Positions 1 to 10,941 of a DNA stretch of 39,322 nucleotides are shown here, piece by piece. The translations under genes and the position numbers were made by a program. Origin of the DNA: Polaromonas sp. (GTDB taxonomy: Bacteria > Pseudomonadota > Gammaproteobacteria > Burkholderiales > Burkholderiaceae_C). The stretch is taken from NCBI GenBank assembly GCA_021731285.1, contig JAKFXR010000083.1:1-39322 (forward strand), in the 5' to 3' direction. Below the pieces are notes generated by a model. That model saw only the letters and a program-made list of their open reading frames with translations, did no database searches and had not been told where the DNA came from. The stretch's first letter is position 1; every line of letters starts with the position of its first letter.

Positions 1-1
1 C

Positions 2-1006
2 ATTGATGAAGCGCGCAACGACCAGTTGTACGAGCTGGAGATCGCGCTGCGCGAGATTGCCATCAACCGCAAGAAATACGGGCAGGACATGCCGCCGTGG
101 ATTGTCGACCGCACGCTGCGCAACATCCTGGTGGACGTGACCGGCAACACCCACCGCAGCGAGTTTTGTATCGACAAGATGTACTCGCCCGACTCGGCCA
201 CCGGCCGGCTGGGCCTGCTGGAATTGCGCGCCTTTGAGATGCCGCCGCATGCACGCATGAGCATCGTGCAGCAGTTGCTGCTGCGCGCGCTGGTGGCACG
301 CTTCTGGAACAAGCCTTACCACGGACGCCTGACCCGTTGGGGCACCTCGCTGCACGACCGCTTTTTGCTGCCAGCTTTTGTGCGCCAGGATTTTGCCGAT
401 GTGCTGACCGAGCTCAACGAGGCGGGCTACGGATTTGACATGGCCTGGTTCGAGCCACACTTCGAGTTCCGCTTCCCGATGATCGGGCAGGTCCACACCC
501 ACGGCATCGAGCTGACACTGCGCAGCGCGCTGGAGCCCTGGCATGTCATGGGCGAAGAAGGCTCCTCCGGCGGCACCGTGCGTTATGTCGACTCGTCGCT
601 GGAGCGGGTCGAGGTGCACGTGACCGGGCTCAATAACAACCGTTACGTCATCACCGTCAATGGTCGCGCCCTGCCCTTGCAAAACACCGGCACGGCCGGC
701 GAGTACGTTGCAGGCGTGCGCTACAAGGCCTGGAACCCGCCCTCGGCCCTGCACCCTTCGATTGGCGTGCATGCGCCGCTGACCTTCGACATCGTGGACA
801 CCTGGATGGAGCGCTCGCTGGGCGGTTGCCAGTACCACGTGGCGCACCCTGGTGGCCTGAGCTACGACACCCTGCCTGTCAACTCCTACGAGGCCGAGAG
901 CCGGCGCCTGAACCGCTTCTTCCGCATGGGGCATACGCCGGGCAGGATGCGGGTAGAGGCGGCCCGGCCCAGCCCCGAGTTTCCATTCACGCTGGACCTG
1001 CGTTGA
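2..1006 (+). CDS. DUF2126/transglutaminase-family protein, C-terminal part (5' truncated)
   Basis: The reading frame is open from the first base of the window (frame 2) and stops with TGA at 1004-1006, so about 334 C-terminal residues of a larger protein are present. The sequence is typical of the C-terminal DUF2126 region of large (around 1,100 aa) proteins with an N-terminal transglutaminase-like domain: it has [19 protein letters not shown], a segment around [17 protein letters not shown], and [19 protein letters not shown]. The true start lies upstream, so an internal TTG at 26 should not be taken as the initiator. It precedes two genes (1084-3849 and 3887-4822) of the same genomic association. 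The family is predicted to act in peptide or amide-bond chemistry, but its biochemical activity is not established. The family call comes from recalled motifs. Confidence 0.85.
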   Translation: MDEARNDQLYELEIALREIAINRKKYGQDMPPWIVDRTLRNILVDVTGNTHRSEFCIDKMYSPDSATGRLGLLELRAFEMPPHARMSIVQQLLLRALVARFWNKPYHGRLTRWGTSLHDRFLLPAFVRQDFADVLTELNEAGYGFDMAWFEPHFEFRFPMIGQVHTHGIELTLRSALEPWHVMGEEGSSGGTVRYVDSSLERVEVHVTGLNNNRYVITVNGRALPLQNTGTAGEYVAGVRYKAWNPPSALHPSIGVHAPLTFDIVDTWMERSLGGCQYHVAHPGGLSYDTLPVNSYEAESRRLNRFFRMGHTPGRMRVEAARPSPEFPFTLDLR

Positions 1007-1083
1007 CAGTCTTGCTGCGATCTGTCTTGTAGCCACCACAGGCGCGGTCCCTGCGCCTGGGGTCAAGGCATACTTGGGACACT

Positions 1084-3849
1084 GTGGAACACAACCCCTC
1101 CCTTTTCGCCGAAGCGGCACTGGAGTCGCCCATCGATCTGGCCGTGGCGCTGGCCCTGCCCGCTTCTCCCGGCCACTTTGACGAATTTCACGGCGCCACC
1201 ACGGCACCTGCAGCCAGTGCACCCCAAAGCGCCAAGCCGGTCCAACGCGCAGCCTTGCAAATGGCGGGTGCCATCCCGGTCGCTGCCGCGCCCTCCGCAG
1301 AAAAAGCGGCAAGCAAGTCCATCCCCGACGCAGCGGCAGACCTGGCGCCAGGCTGGACACGGTTTTTCAGCTACCTGGGCGGCAAGGGTTTTGAAGACCT
1401 GAACCATCGCAGCGACAACCTGCAGCGCCAGATCCGCGACAACGGCGTGACCTACAACGTCTACGCCGACGCAGATGGCCCGCAGCGCCCCTGGTCGCTG
1501 GACCTGTTTCCCATGATTTTGTCGGCCGGTGAGTGGGCGCAGATAGACGCCGGCGTGCGCCAGCGTGTGCGGCTGCTCAACCATGTGATGGCCGACGTCT
1601 ATGGTCCGCAGCAGTTGCTGTCGCTGGGCCTGCTGCCCGCCGCGCTGGTGCAGGGCCACCCGGGCTACCTGCGCGCGATGCACGGCGTCAGGCCTGCCGG
1701 CGGCACGTTTTTGCATATCGCCGCGTTTGACCTGGCGCGCGGCCCCGACGGCCGCTGGTGGGTGGTCTCGCAAAGCACGCAAGCGCCTTCGGGCCTGGGC
1801 TACCTGCTGGAAAACCGGCTGGCCATCTCGCGGCTTTTCCCGCAGGCCTTTCGCGAGATGAAAGTCCAGCGGCTCGCTGCGTCCTACAAGACCCTGATCG
1901 ACGGCATGAAAGCGCAGTGCCCCTGCGACCCCGGGCAGGACAGCCGCATCGTGCTGCTGACGCCCGGCCCCTACAACGAAACCTATTTCGAACACGCCTA
2001 CCTCGCGCGCTACCTGGGCCTGACGCTGGTCGAGGGCAGCGACCTGCTGGTTCGCGGTGACAGGCTGTTCCTCAAGACACTGCAGGGCCTGGAGCCGGTG
2101 CACGGCCTGCTCAAGCGGCTGGACGACGAGTTTCTGGACCCGCTGGAGCTGCGCTCGGACTCCACCCTGGGTGTGCCCGGCCTGCTGCAGGTGATACGCG
2201 CAGGCCATGTGCTGGTGGCCAATGCGCCGGGCTCGGCCTTTCTGGAGTCCAGTGCCTTGCTGGGATTTTTGCCCGCCTTGTCGCGCCACCTGCTGGGCGA
2301 GCCGCTGGCCCTGCCCTCGCTGGCCACCTGGTGGTGTGGCGAGCAGGCGGCCCTGCATGAAGTGCTGCCGCGGCTGAAAGACTGCGTTATCAAGGGCACC
2401 TACCCCGGCTCGGCCACCGAGTCGGTCATTGCGCAAATGCTGCCGCGCCGACAGCTGGACGAATGGGCGGGCCGGATCGTCAGGCACAGCGAGGACTACA
2501 CGGTGCAGGCCTACCTGCCGCTGTCCCAGACGCCCACCTGGCAGGGCGAGCGCATTGCACCGCGCTCGACCATGCTGCGCGTCTTTGCCGTGGCTGATGG
2601 CAAGGGCTCCTGGCAGGTCTTGCCGGGTGGACTGGCGCGGCTGGCAGGGCCCAACAACAAGATTGCGTCCATGCAGCAAGGCGGCAGCAGCGCCGATGTC
2701 TGGGCTCTGGCCGAGGATGGTGCGCCACCGCAAACCACGGCCGCAGAAAGCGTGGAGAAAAAAGCTCCCACAGAGACGGTTGCCCAACCGGCACCGCCAC
2801 TGGCGCGCCACAAGCCCACCGTCACCAGCCGCGCCGCTGAAAATCTTTTCTGGCTGGGCCGCTACACAGAACGCACAGAAAACGCCATTCGCCTGGCCCA
2901 GCTCACCCTGCAGTCGCTCAGTGGTGAAGACCAGTCCTCGCAGCCGCTGCTGGCCTGGCTGTCGGAGCTGGCCTTTCGCAACGGCCTGGTGCTCGATTCA
3001 GTGCCGCCCGCCACCCAGGCACGCCGGGTGTTTGAGCGTTCGCTGATCGCCGGCCTGATTGACACTGACAAAGCGGCCAGCGTGGGCTACAACCTGCGCT
3101 CGCTCAAAAGCGCGGCCTCGGCAGTGCGCGAGCGCCTGTCGCAGGAGCAGTGGCATGTGATCGTGCGGGCGGAGGAAGATTTTTTCAGGCACTGCAAAGC
3201 CTTCAGCGGCCCGGACCATCCGGCCACCCAGGCGCTGGAATACTCGTCAGTGGAAGCCTTGCGCGCGCTGGAGTCGGCCAGCAGTTTTCTGGCCGCCATG
3301 ACAGGCGCGCAAACCGACCGCATGACACGCGACGACGGCTGGCGCCTGCTCAGCACCGGCCGCCACATCGAACGCCTGAACACACTGGCGGCCGCGCTCA
3401 TCCTCGGCTTTGAAACCGGCGCGGTGCACGACGCCGGTGGCTTTGACGCCATCATTGCGCTGTTCGACAGCACCATCACCTTCCATGCGCAGTACCAGCA
3501 GCAGCGTGAGGTCCCGGCCATGCTGGACCTGCTGGTGCTGGACCGCGACAACCCGCGCTCGCTCGGCTGGGTCACGCAAACACTGAGCGGACGCCTTGGC
3601 AAGCTGGGGCACAACACCGCGGCAACAACGCAGCAGGTGCCCGGCCTCACCTCGGCCCTGCCCGACCCGGGCAGCTGGCTGCTGGCCGACCTGTGCACTG
3701 CAGCGCCAGGCACACCCGACAGCCAGCGCTACGATCGCCTGCTGGCCCAGCTGGAGCAATGCTGCAGCGCAGCCTTCGAGTTGTCCGACAGCATCAGCCG
3801 GCGCTACTTCAGCCACGCTGCATCCGGCGAGCACAGCCTGGGCGCCTGA
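1084..3849 (+). CDS. Fused circularly permuted ATP-grasp type 2 + alpha-E domain protein
   Basis: This 921-aa protein joins two domains that are often separate neighbouring genes. After an Ala/Pro-rich N-terminal extension of about 85 residues comes the circularly permuted ATP-grasp part (about residues 90-540, starting near GWTRFFSYLGGKGFEDLNHR, with DLFPMILSAGEW at about 139). An Ala/Pro/Thr-rich linker (about 545-580) follows, then the alpha-E (DUF403) helical domain from about 584 (AAENLFWLGRYTERTENAIR). The start is GTG at 1084, 77 bp after the previous gene, with no strong ribosome site. Known comparative genomics places CP-ATP-grasp, alpha-E and transglutaminase genes together as a predicted peptide-ligating/modifying system. 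The exact substrate is unknown. The N-terminal extension is low complexity, so a downstream start near residue 85 cannot be excluded. Confidence 0.9.
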   Translation: MEHNPSLFAEAALESPIDLAVALALPASPGHFDEFHGATTAPAASAPQSAKPVQRAALQMAGAIPVAAAPSAEKAASKSIPDAAADLAPGWTRFFSYLGGKGFEDLNHRSDNLQRQIRDNGVTYNVYADADGPQRPWSLDLFPMILSAGEWAQIDAGVRQRVRLLNHVMADVYGPQQLLSLGLLPAALVQGHPGYLRAMHGVRPAGGTFLHIAAFDLARGPDGRWWVVSQSTQAPSGLGYLLENRLAISRLFPQAFREMKVQRLAASYKTLIDGMKAQCPCDPGQDSRIVLLTPGPYNETYFEHAYLARYLGLTLVEGSDLLVRGDRLFLKTLQGLEPVHGLLKRLDDEFLDPLELRSDSTLGVPGLLQVIRAGHVLVANAPGSAFLESSALLGFLPALSRHLLGEPLALPSLATWWCGEQAALHEVLPRLKDCVIKGTYPGSATESVIAQMLPRRQLDEWAGRIVRHSEDYTVQAYLPLSQTPTWQGERIAPRSTMLRVFAVADGKGSWQVLPGGLARLAGPNNKIASMQQGGSSADVWALAEDGAPPQTTAAESVEKKAPTETVAQPAPPLARHKPTVTSRAAENLFWLGRYTERTENAIRLAQLTLQSLSGEDQSSQPLLAWLSELAFRNGLVLDSVPPATQARRVFERSLIAGLIDTDKAASVGYNLRSLKSAASAVRERLSQEQWHVIVRAEEDFFRHCKAFSGPDHPATQALEYSSVEALRALESASSFLAAMTGAQTDRMTRDDGWRLLSTGRHIERLNTLAAALILGFETGAVHDAGGFDAIIALFDSTITFHAQYQQQREVPAMLDLLVLDRDNPRSLGWVTQTLSGRLGKLGHNTAATTQQVPGLTSALPDPGSWLLADLCTAAPGTPDSQRYDRLLAQLEQCCSAAFELSDSISRRYFSHAASGEHSLGA

Positions 3850-3886
3850 GCCTGACACACGTTCGGAACACGCTTTTTTTCCTGCC

Positions 3887-4822
3887 ATGCTGCTTCACCT
3901 CGTTCACGAAACCCGTTACGCCTACAGCCCCACGGTGGAAAACGCCCACCATGTGCTGCACCTCAAGCCGGCCAGCCATGCCGGCCAGCAGTTGCTCAGC
4001 CACAGCCTGAGCATCACACCCACCCCGGCCCAGTTGCAGGAGCTGCCGGACGTGTATGGCAATGAGCGCACCTTTTTCTCGCTGCACGTGCCGCACGACA
4101 AACTGGTGGTGGTGGCCAACAGCGTGGTTTCCACGTTGACCCTGCCCAGCGTGCTGGACACCGACGCCAGCGGCCTTGCGTGGGAGCAGGTGCGTGAGCA
4201 GTTTCGCTACCAGGCTGGCGGCGCTTATGAAAGCGCCTGCGAGTTTGTCTTCGCCTCGCCTTATGTACCGCGCGATGATGCCTTTGCCGAATTTGCCCGA
4301 CCCAGCTTCACCGCAGGCCGCCCACTGCCGGAGGCCGCCAGGGATTTGATGGAACGCATCCATACCCACATGCGGTATGAAAGCGACAGCACCGAAGTTG
4401 GCACGCCGGCGCTGGAGGCCCTGCAGGCCGGCCAGGGCGTGTGTCAGGATTTCGCCCACATCATGGTGGCCTGTTGCCGCGCCATGGGGGTGCCGGCGCG
4501 TTATGTCAGCGGCTACATGCTGACCACACCGCCGGAAGGCAAGCCGCGCCTGATCGGCAGCGACGCATCGCACGCCTGGGCCTCGGTGTACTGCCCTGCC
4601 GTCAGCGCAGCCGGTGGCATGGCCCTGGCAGACGGGCAGGCGGCGGGCAGCTGGCTGGACTTTGACCCGACCAACAACCGCGCGCCGGGCGAGGACTACA
4701 TCACGCTGGCCACCGGGCGCGATTTTCTGGACGTGTCGCCCATGCGCGGCGTGATACGCGGCGGCGCGCGCCATGTGCTGGACGTCGCTGTGACCGTGAC
4801 GCCCATACCCGAGCCCGCCTAA
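3887..4822 (+). CDS. Transglutaminase-like family protein
   Basis: This 311-aa protein has the bacterial transglutaminase-like N-terminal region (MLLHLVHETRYAYSPTVENA) followed by a transglutaminase core. The core carries the catalytic triad segments: Cys in GQGVCQDFAHIMVACCR, His in SDASHAWASVYCP and Asp in WLDFDPTNN. The frame is open upstream to 3596, but that part overlaps the end of the preceding gene. The ATG at 3887 gives the canonical family N-terminus and is preferred. It follows the ATP-grasp/alpha-E gene by 37 bp and probably belongs to the same operon. The fold suggests cysteine peptidase, amidase or cross-linking chemistry on peptides, probably opposing or using the ATP-grasp product (inference). 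Confidence 0.92.
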   Translation: MLLHLVHETRYAYSPTVENAHHVLHLKPASHAGQQLLSHSLSITPTPAQLQELPDVYGNERTFFSLHVPHDKLVVVANSVVSTLTLPSVLDTDASGLAWEQVREQFRYQAGGAYESACEFVFASPYVPRDDAFAEFARPSFTAGRPLPEAARDLMERIHTHMRYESDSTEVGTPALEALQAGQGVCQDFAHIMVACCRAMGVPARYVSGYMLTTPPEGKPRLIGSDASHAWASVYCPAVSAAGGMALADGQAAGSWLDFDPTNNRAPGEDYITLATGRDFLDVSPMRGVIRGGARHVLDVAVTVTPIPEPA

Positions 4823-4845
4823 AATCTGCAGACACAGCGCACGGA

Positions 4846-4866
4846 TTGCTACACTATTTATAGCAA
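4846..4866 (+). other. Small palindrome upstream of ridA-family gene
   Basis: TTGCTA (4846-4851) and TAGCAA (4861-4866) form a 6-bp inverted repeat with a 9-nt AT-rich loop, about 75 bp before the RidA-family start. It could be part of a promoter/operator or a weak hairpin after the transglutaminase gene. There is no T-run, so a terminator is not supported. Confidence 0.35.
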
Positions 4867-4940
4867 ACTATTCTCGCCACCAGAGGGCAGGATTCATTTT
4901 TTATCCTCAACCTGATTGAGCACCGACCCAGGAGACCCCG

Positions 4941-5396
4941 ATGAACGTTTACGACAAGCTCACCGCCCTCAGCATCACACTGCCCCCTGTAGCGATACCG
5001 GCCGCAGCCTACCTGCCTTTTGTGCAAACCGGCAATCTGGTGTTTTTGAGCGGCCACATCGCCAAGCAGGACGGCAAGCCGTGGACAGGAAAACTGGGCA
5101 AAACCATGGGGACCGAAGAAGGCAAAGCGGCTGCACGCGCCGTTGCCATCGACCTGCTGGGCACGCTGCAAGCGGCAGTGGGCGACCTCAACAAGGTCAC
5201 GCGCATCGTCAAGCTGGTCAGTCTGGTGAACTCCACCGACGCCTTCACCGAGCACCACCTGGTGACCAATGGCGCGAGCGAGTTGCTGGCAGAGGTGTTT
5301 GGCCCCAAGGGCACACATGCCCGCGCGGCCTTTGGTGTGGCGCAGATCCCGCTGGGTGCCTGCGTTGAAATCGAGATGATTGCCGAAGTGAATTAG
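4941..5396 (+). CDS. RidA (YjgF/YER057c/UK114) family protein
   Basis: This 151-aa protein matches the RidA superfamily over its whole length: FVQTGNLVFLSGHIA near 27-41, the central LVSLVNSTDAF, and the C-terminal block ARAAFGVAQIPLGACVEIEM. An Arg (R128) aligns with the active-site arginine of true RidA enamine/imine deaminases, so deaminase activity is plausible. The subgroup looks like the 150-aa relatives rather than E. coli RidA itself (about 128 aa). An AGGAG ribosome site at 4930-4934 precedes the ATG by 6 nt. It is the last rightward gene before the convergent alaS; the 118-bp gap before it separates it from the transglutaminase gene and contains a small hairpin. Confidence 0.93.
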   Translation: MNVYDKLTALSITLPPVAIPAAAYLPFVQTGNLVFLSGHIAKQDGKPWTGKLGKTMGTEEGKAAARAVAIDLLGTLQAAVGDLNKVTRIVKLVSLVNSTDAFTEHHLVTNGASELLAEVFGPKGTHARAAFGVAQIPLGACVEIEMIAEVN

Positions 5397-5504
5397 GCAC
5401 ACCCCGTGGAGGCTTCGCCTCCTCCCCCTTGCAGGGGCGGCGCCTTGCGCCCGGCAGAGCCGGATCGCGGCCCCTGCTTGCAACGCAGTGAGCAGCGTCG
5501 CTCG
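5397..5504. repeat. GC-rich hairpin element between convergent genes (REP-like)
   Basis: The gap between the ends of the RidA-family gene and alaS holds nested inverted repeats. GGAGGC (5408-5413) pairs with GCCTCC (5417-5422) around a 3-nt loop. GCAGGGGC (5431-5438) pairs with GCCCCTGC (5470-5477). Such GC-rich palindromes in convergent gaps are typical dispersed extragenic elements of these genomes and may also act as a bidirectional terminator. No T-run marks a classical intrinsic terminator. Confidence 0.55.
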
Positions 5505-8129
<2,625 letters not shown>

Positions 8130-8198
8130 GTTTTGGTGGTTTGCTGCTGTGCAGGCGCTGGCCAGGCGGGGGCCCGGGGCGGCCAACCGCAACCTTTG

Positions 8199-8204
8199 AT
8201 TATA
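8199..8204 (-). promoter_or_regulatory. Candidate -10 element of the alaS promoter
   Basis: A perfect TATAAT reads on the minus strand about 70 bp before the alaS start. A matching -35 at the right distance is not clear, so only the -10 is called. Confidence 0.45.
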
Positions 8205-8326
8205 AGTTTGGGCCGATACCCCCGTTGAACGGTTTCCCCGGCGACAGTCAAGGGCTTGCCAAGGCGCTATGCTTGCAGGCTGCGCAGATGTGCCGCACCT
8301 CTGGTGCGCGACGAAAAAGGAACCCC

Positions 8327-9805
8327 ATGGACATGAAGACCTCCCCCATCTCCCTGCTCAAAGACCCCAGCATCTTCAAGACCGATGCCTTGATCAACGG
8401 TCAGTGGGTCACAGGCAGCAGCCGCTTTGACGTCAATGATCCGTCCAATGGCCGCAAACTGGCCGACGTGGCCAACCTGGGCGCCACCGATGCCGAGGCC
8501 GCGATTGCCGCCGCCAACGCCGCCTGGCCGGCCTGGCGCAGCAAGACGGGCAAGGAGCGTCATGCGATTTTGATCAAGTGGTTCCAGCTTTTGATGGCCA
8601 ACCAGGAAGACCTGGCCCGCATCATGACCGCCGAGCAGGGCAAGCCTTTTGCAGAGGCCAGGGGCGAGATTGCCTACGGCGCCAGTTTTGTCGAGTGGTT
8701 TGCGGAAGAAGCCAAAAGAGTCAACGGCGAGACCCTGCCTCCGTTTGACAACAGCCGCCGCCTGATGGTCATCAAGCAGCCGATTGGCGTGTGCGCCGCT
8801 ATCACGCCCTGGAACTTTCCGCTGGCCATGATCACCCGCAAGGTCGCGCCCGCCCTGGCGGCGGGCTGCCCGGTGGTCATCAAACCGGCCGAACTGACAC
8901 CGTTGACCGCACTGGCCGCGGCCGAGCTGGCGCTGCGCGCCGGCATCCCCGCCGGTGTGCTCAATGTGTTGACGGCTGATTCCGGCAATTCGATTGCCAT
9001 CGGCAAGGTTTTTTGCAGCAGCGACATCGTGCGCCACATCAGCTTCACCGGCTCCACCGAAGTCGGCCGGATTTTGATGGCGCAAAGCGCACCCACCGTC
9101 AAGAAGCTGGCGCTGGAACTGGGCGGCAATGCCCCCTTCATCGTGTTTGACGATGCCGATGTGGACTCGGCCGTTGAAGGCGCGATGGCCAGCAAGTACC
9201 GCAATGCCGGCCAGACCTGCGTCTGCGCCAACCGCATTTACGTGCAGGACGGCGTTTACGACCAGTTTGTTGAAAAGTTTGCCGCCAGGGTCAAGCTGCT
9301 CAAGGTCGGCAACGGTTTTGAAGACGGCGTGGCGCAGGGCCCGCTGATTGAAGACGCCGCGGTGGACAAGGTGGCGCGCCATGTGGCCGACGCGCTGGCC
9401 AAGGGCGGCAAGCTGATGGCCGGTGGAAACAAGCTGCAGGGCCAGTTCTTCGAGCCGACCGTGGTCTCGGAAGCCACGGCCGACATGCTGTGTGCCCGTG
9501 AAGAAACATTTGGCCCCTTTGCGCCGGTGTTCCGCTTCAAGCACGAGCAGGAAGCGGTGGACGCCGCCAACAACACCGAGTTTGGCCTGGCCAGCTATTT
9601 CTACAGCCGCGATGTGGGCCGCATCTTCCGCGTCTCTGAAGCGCTGGAGTACGGCATGGTGGGCATCAACGTCGGCGTGATCGCCACCGAGCACGTGCCT
9701 TTTGGCGGCGTCAAGCAGTCGGGCCTGGGCCGCGAAGGCTCACGCCACGGCATGGAAGAATATCTGGAAATGAAATACCTTTGCCTTGGAGACATGAACA
9801 AATGA
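8327..9805 (+). CDS. gabD: Succinate-semialdehyde dehydrogenase, NAD(P)+ (GabD type)
   Basis: This 492-aa aldehyde dehydrogenase oxidises succinate semialdehyde to succinate in GABA/4-hydroxybutyrate breakdown. Visible motifs are the N-fold [20 protein letters not shown], the glutamate motif [18 protein letters not shown] and the catalytic cysteine in [11 protein letters not shown]. The CVC pair is characteristic of SSADH and separates it from most other ALDHs. The C-terminus has [15 protein letters not shown]. The frame is open further upstream, but the ATG at 8327 gives the usual length and the family-typical start. It overlaps the next gene by 4 nt (ATGA), implying translational coupling. 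Succinate-semialdehyde specificity is from family knowledge; glutarate-semialdehyde dehydrogenase is the main alternative. Confidence 0.9.
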   Translation: MDMKTSPISLLKDPSIFKTDALINGQWVTGSSRFDVNDPSNGRKLADVANLGATDAEAAIAAANAAWPAWRSKTGKERHAILIKWFQLLMANQEDLARIMTAEQGKPFAEARGEIAYGASFVEWFAEEAKRVNGETLPPFDNSRRLMVIKQPIGVCAAITPWNFPLAMITRKVAPALAAGCPVVIKPAELTPLTALAAAELALRAGIPAGVLNVLTADSGNSIAIGKVFCSSDIVRHISFTGSTEVGRILMAQSAPTVKKLALELGGNAPFIVFDDADVDSAVEGAMASKYRNAGQTCVCANRIYVQDGVYDQFVEKFAARVKLLKVGNGFEDGVAQGPLIEDAAVDKVARHVADALAKGGKLMAGGNKLQGQFFEPTVVSEATADMLCAREETFGPFAPVFRFKHEQEAVDAANNTEFGLASYFYSRDVGRIFRVSEALEYGMVGINVGVIATEHVPFGGVKQSGLGREGSRHGMEEYLEMKYLCLGDMNK

Positions 9806-10254
9806 TGAACCGCAGACTTCTCATTCAGGCCGGCGTGCTTGGCGGACTCAGCCTCAGCGCTCCGTTTTTGATAGCAGCACACGCCCAGACGGCGGGAGCC
9901 AGTGCCCCAAAACGTCACAAAATTGTGATCCAGGTCAGCGACAACGACCCACAGAAGTGGAACCTGGCGCTCAACAACGCCAGAAACCTGCAGGAAGACG
10001 TGGGCGCTGCCAACGTGGACATCGAAATCGTCGCCTACGGCCCAGGTATCGGCATGCTCAAGCTCGAGTCGCCCACCGGCGCACGCGTCGCGGACGCCAT
10101 GAAAGCCAATGTGAAAGTGGTGGCCTGCGAAAACACCATGCGCGCCCAAAAGCTCGCCCAGGCCGACATGCTGCCCGCCATCAGCTATGTGCCCGCAGGC
10201 GTGACCGAGATCATGAAAAAGCAGGGTGAAGGCTGGGCTTATTTGCGGCCTTGA
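9802..10254 (+). CDS. Exported DsrE-like family protein
   Basis: This 150-aa protein starts with a signal peptide ([20 protein letters not shown] then a likely cleavage after AHA-Q near residue 29). The remainder, KIVIQVSDNDPQKWNLALNN, IEIVAYGPGIGMLKLES, NVKVVACENTMRAQKL and ITSYVPAGVTEIM-like segments, fits the periplasmic DsrE/DsrF-like family. A cysteine (VVACENTM) sits where DsrE proteins carry their sulfur-relay cysteine. It overlaps the end of the aldehyde dehydrogenase gene by 4 nt (ATGA); a second ATG at 9805 is equally possible. The role is unknown; a link to sulfur or redox chemistry is inferred from the family only. Confidence 0.8.
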   Translation: MMNRRLLIQAGVLGGLSLSAPFLIAAHAQTAGASAPKRHKIVIQVSDNDPQKWNLALNNARNLQEDVGAANVDIEIVAYGPGIGMLKLESPTGARVADAMKANVKVVACENTMRAQKLAQADMLPAISYVPAGVTEIMKKQGEGWAYLRP

Positions 10255-10269
10255 AGCAGGGGCTGATCC

Positions 10270-10275
10270 TATAAT
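10270..10275 (+). promoter_or_regulatory. Candidate -10 element of the tRNA-Gly promoter
   Basis: A perfect TATAAT lies 9 bp before the tRNA 5' end. The possible -35 elements (TTGCGG at 10243, TTGAAG at 10251) have poor spacing. Confidence 0.5.
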
Positions 10276-10284
10276 CAGCGCCAC

Positions 10285-10358
10285 GCGGGTGTAGTTCAAT
10301 GGCAGAACGGCAGCTTCCCAAGCTTCATACGAGGGTTCGATTCCCTTCACCCGCTCCA
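10285..10358 (+). tRNA. tRNA-Gly (anticodon CCC), 3' CCA encoded
   Basis: The cloverleaf folds with a 7-bp acceptor stem (GCGGGTG/CACCCGC), D stem GTTC/GAAC, anticodon loop TTCCCAA (anticodon CCC, reading GGG) and T stem GAGGG/CCCTT around TTCGATT. The discriminator is T, followed by an encoded CCA (10356-10358). It resembles E. coli tRNA-Gly(CCC) closely. One oddity is a C-U mismatch at the second anticodon-stem pair (GCAGC/GCTTC). Its last 18 bases are repeated at 15937-15954, so it is the attachment site of an island. The tRNA itself remains intact because the element restores its 3' end. Confidence 0.96.
10341..10358 (+). other. Attachment site repeat, tRNA side (att)
   Basis: The 18-bp sequence TTCCCTTCACCCGCTCCA at the tRNA-Gly 3' end is repeated exactly at 15937-15954. 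Insertion into the 3' end of a tRNA with duplication of that end is the hallmark of tyrosine-integrase elements. The enclosed DNA is about 5.6 kb. Confidence 0.88.
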
Positions 10359-10364
10359 AACCCC

Positions 10365-10393
10365 TGTAAGTCCTTGATCTAGCAGGACTTACA
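10365..10393 (+). repeat. Perfect 10-bp inverted repeat next to the att site
   Basis: TGTAAGTCCT (10365-10374) and AGGACTTACA (10384-10393) form a 10-bp stem around a 9-nt loop, starting 7 bp after the tRNA CCA. There is no following T-run, so it is not a classical terminator. It may be a recombinase or excision-factor binding site, or a processing/termination hairpin for the tRNA transcript. Confidence 0.6.
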
Positions 10394-10406
10394 CGGTAAG
10401 CGTACG

Positions 10407-10814
10407 CTACCGGCAATTGCTTCGAACTGACGACACTGCAGACTCGTAGTCACTTTGAGAGTTTTTCACTCGTCTGAATTCTGAGCTGCAGTCATCGTCG
10501 TAATTCTCTGCCTCTGCACAGGAACGTAACCTGCGTGTGTAGTTAGCCAAGTCGGATGCCCCATTCTTTGCATTTGATCTGGCCTCTCGGCATGCTGAAT
10601 TTTGACCGCTATCCCCCTTAGCAGCCTCAAGATGTCGATGCACTTGAACGACCTCCTGTCTTTCCTGTGGTGTTAGTTGGTCCAACTTCTTGCGGCCACT
10701 CATCACGTCCTGGTAGTTCCTTACCCCCCGGTTGTAGTCCTGCGCGAACGCCAAGCTGACACACATTGCGCTCGACAACCCAAGAAGCAGTGCAGCCAGT
10801 AATGATGATTTCAT
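10407..10814 (-). CDS. Small secreted hypothetical protein with four cysteines
   Basis: This 135-aa protein has a clear signal peptide (MKSSLLAALLLGLSSAMCVS, cleavage likely after AFA-Q near residue 24). The mature part is charged and helical (YNRGVRNYQDVMSGRKKLDQ, LTPQERQEVVQVHRHL) and contains four cysteines (CREARS, RSCAEA, DDDCSS, SNCR), suggesting two disulfides in the periplasm. It is the first gene inside the tRNA-Gly island and points towards the tRNA. No function is recognised. A coiled-coil-like middle is visible but not diagnostic. Confidence 0.75.
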   Translation of the reverse strand: MKSSLLAALLLGLSSAMCVSLAFAQDYNRGVRNYQDVMSGRKKLDQLTPQERQEVVQVHRHLEAAKGDSGQNSACREARSNAKNGASDLANYTRRLRSCAEAENYDDDCSSEFRRVKNSQSDYESAVSSVRSNCR

Positions 10815-10941
10815 AGCATCTCATCCTTGTGGTTTGCTATCTTTATCGGAGCGAGTTGAACACCATCGCGCAAATTATCCAGACACTTCGCCCAATCATG
10901 CTGCGTCTCCTCCAATTGGAGAAGTCTGGAACAAAGGTACG

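Noticed and set aside
1063-2811. Long antisense ORF opposite the ATP-grasp/alpha-E gene
   Set aside because: It is a GC-rich shadow frame; the protein is Arg/Gln/Ala-rich with no domain, while the plus strand has a clear two-domain protein.
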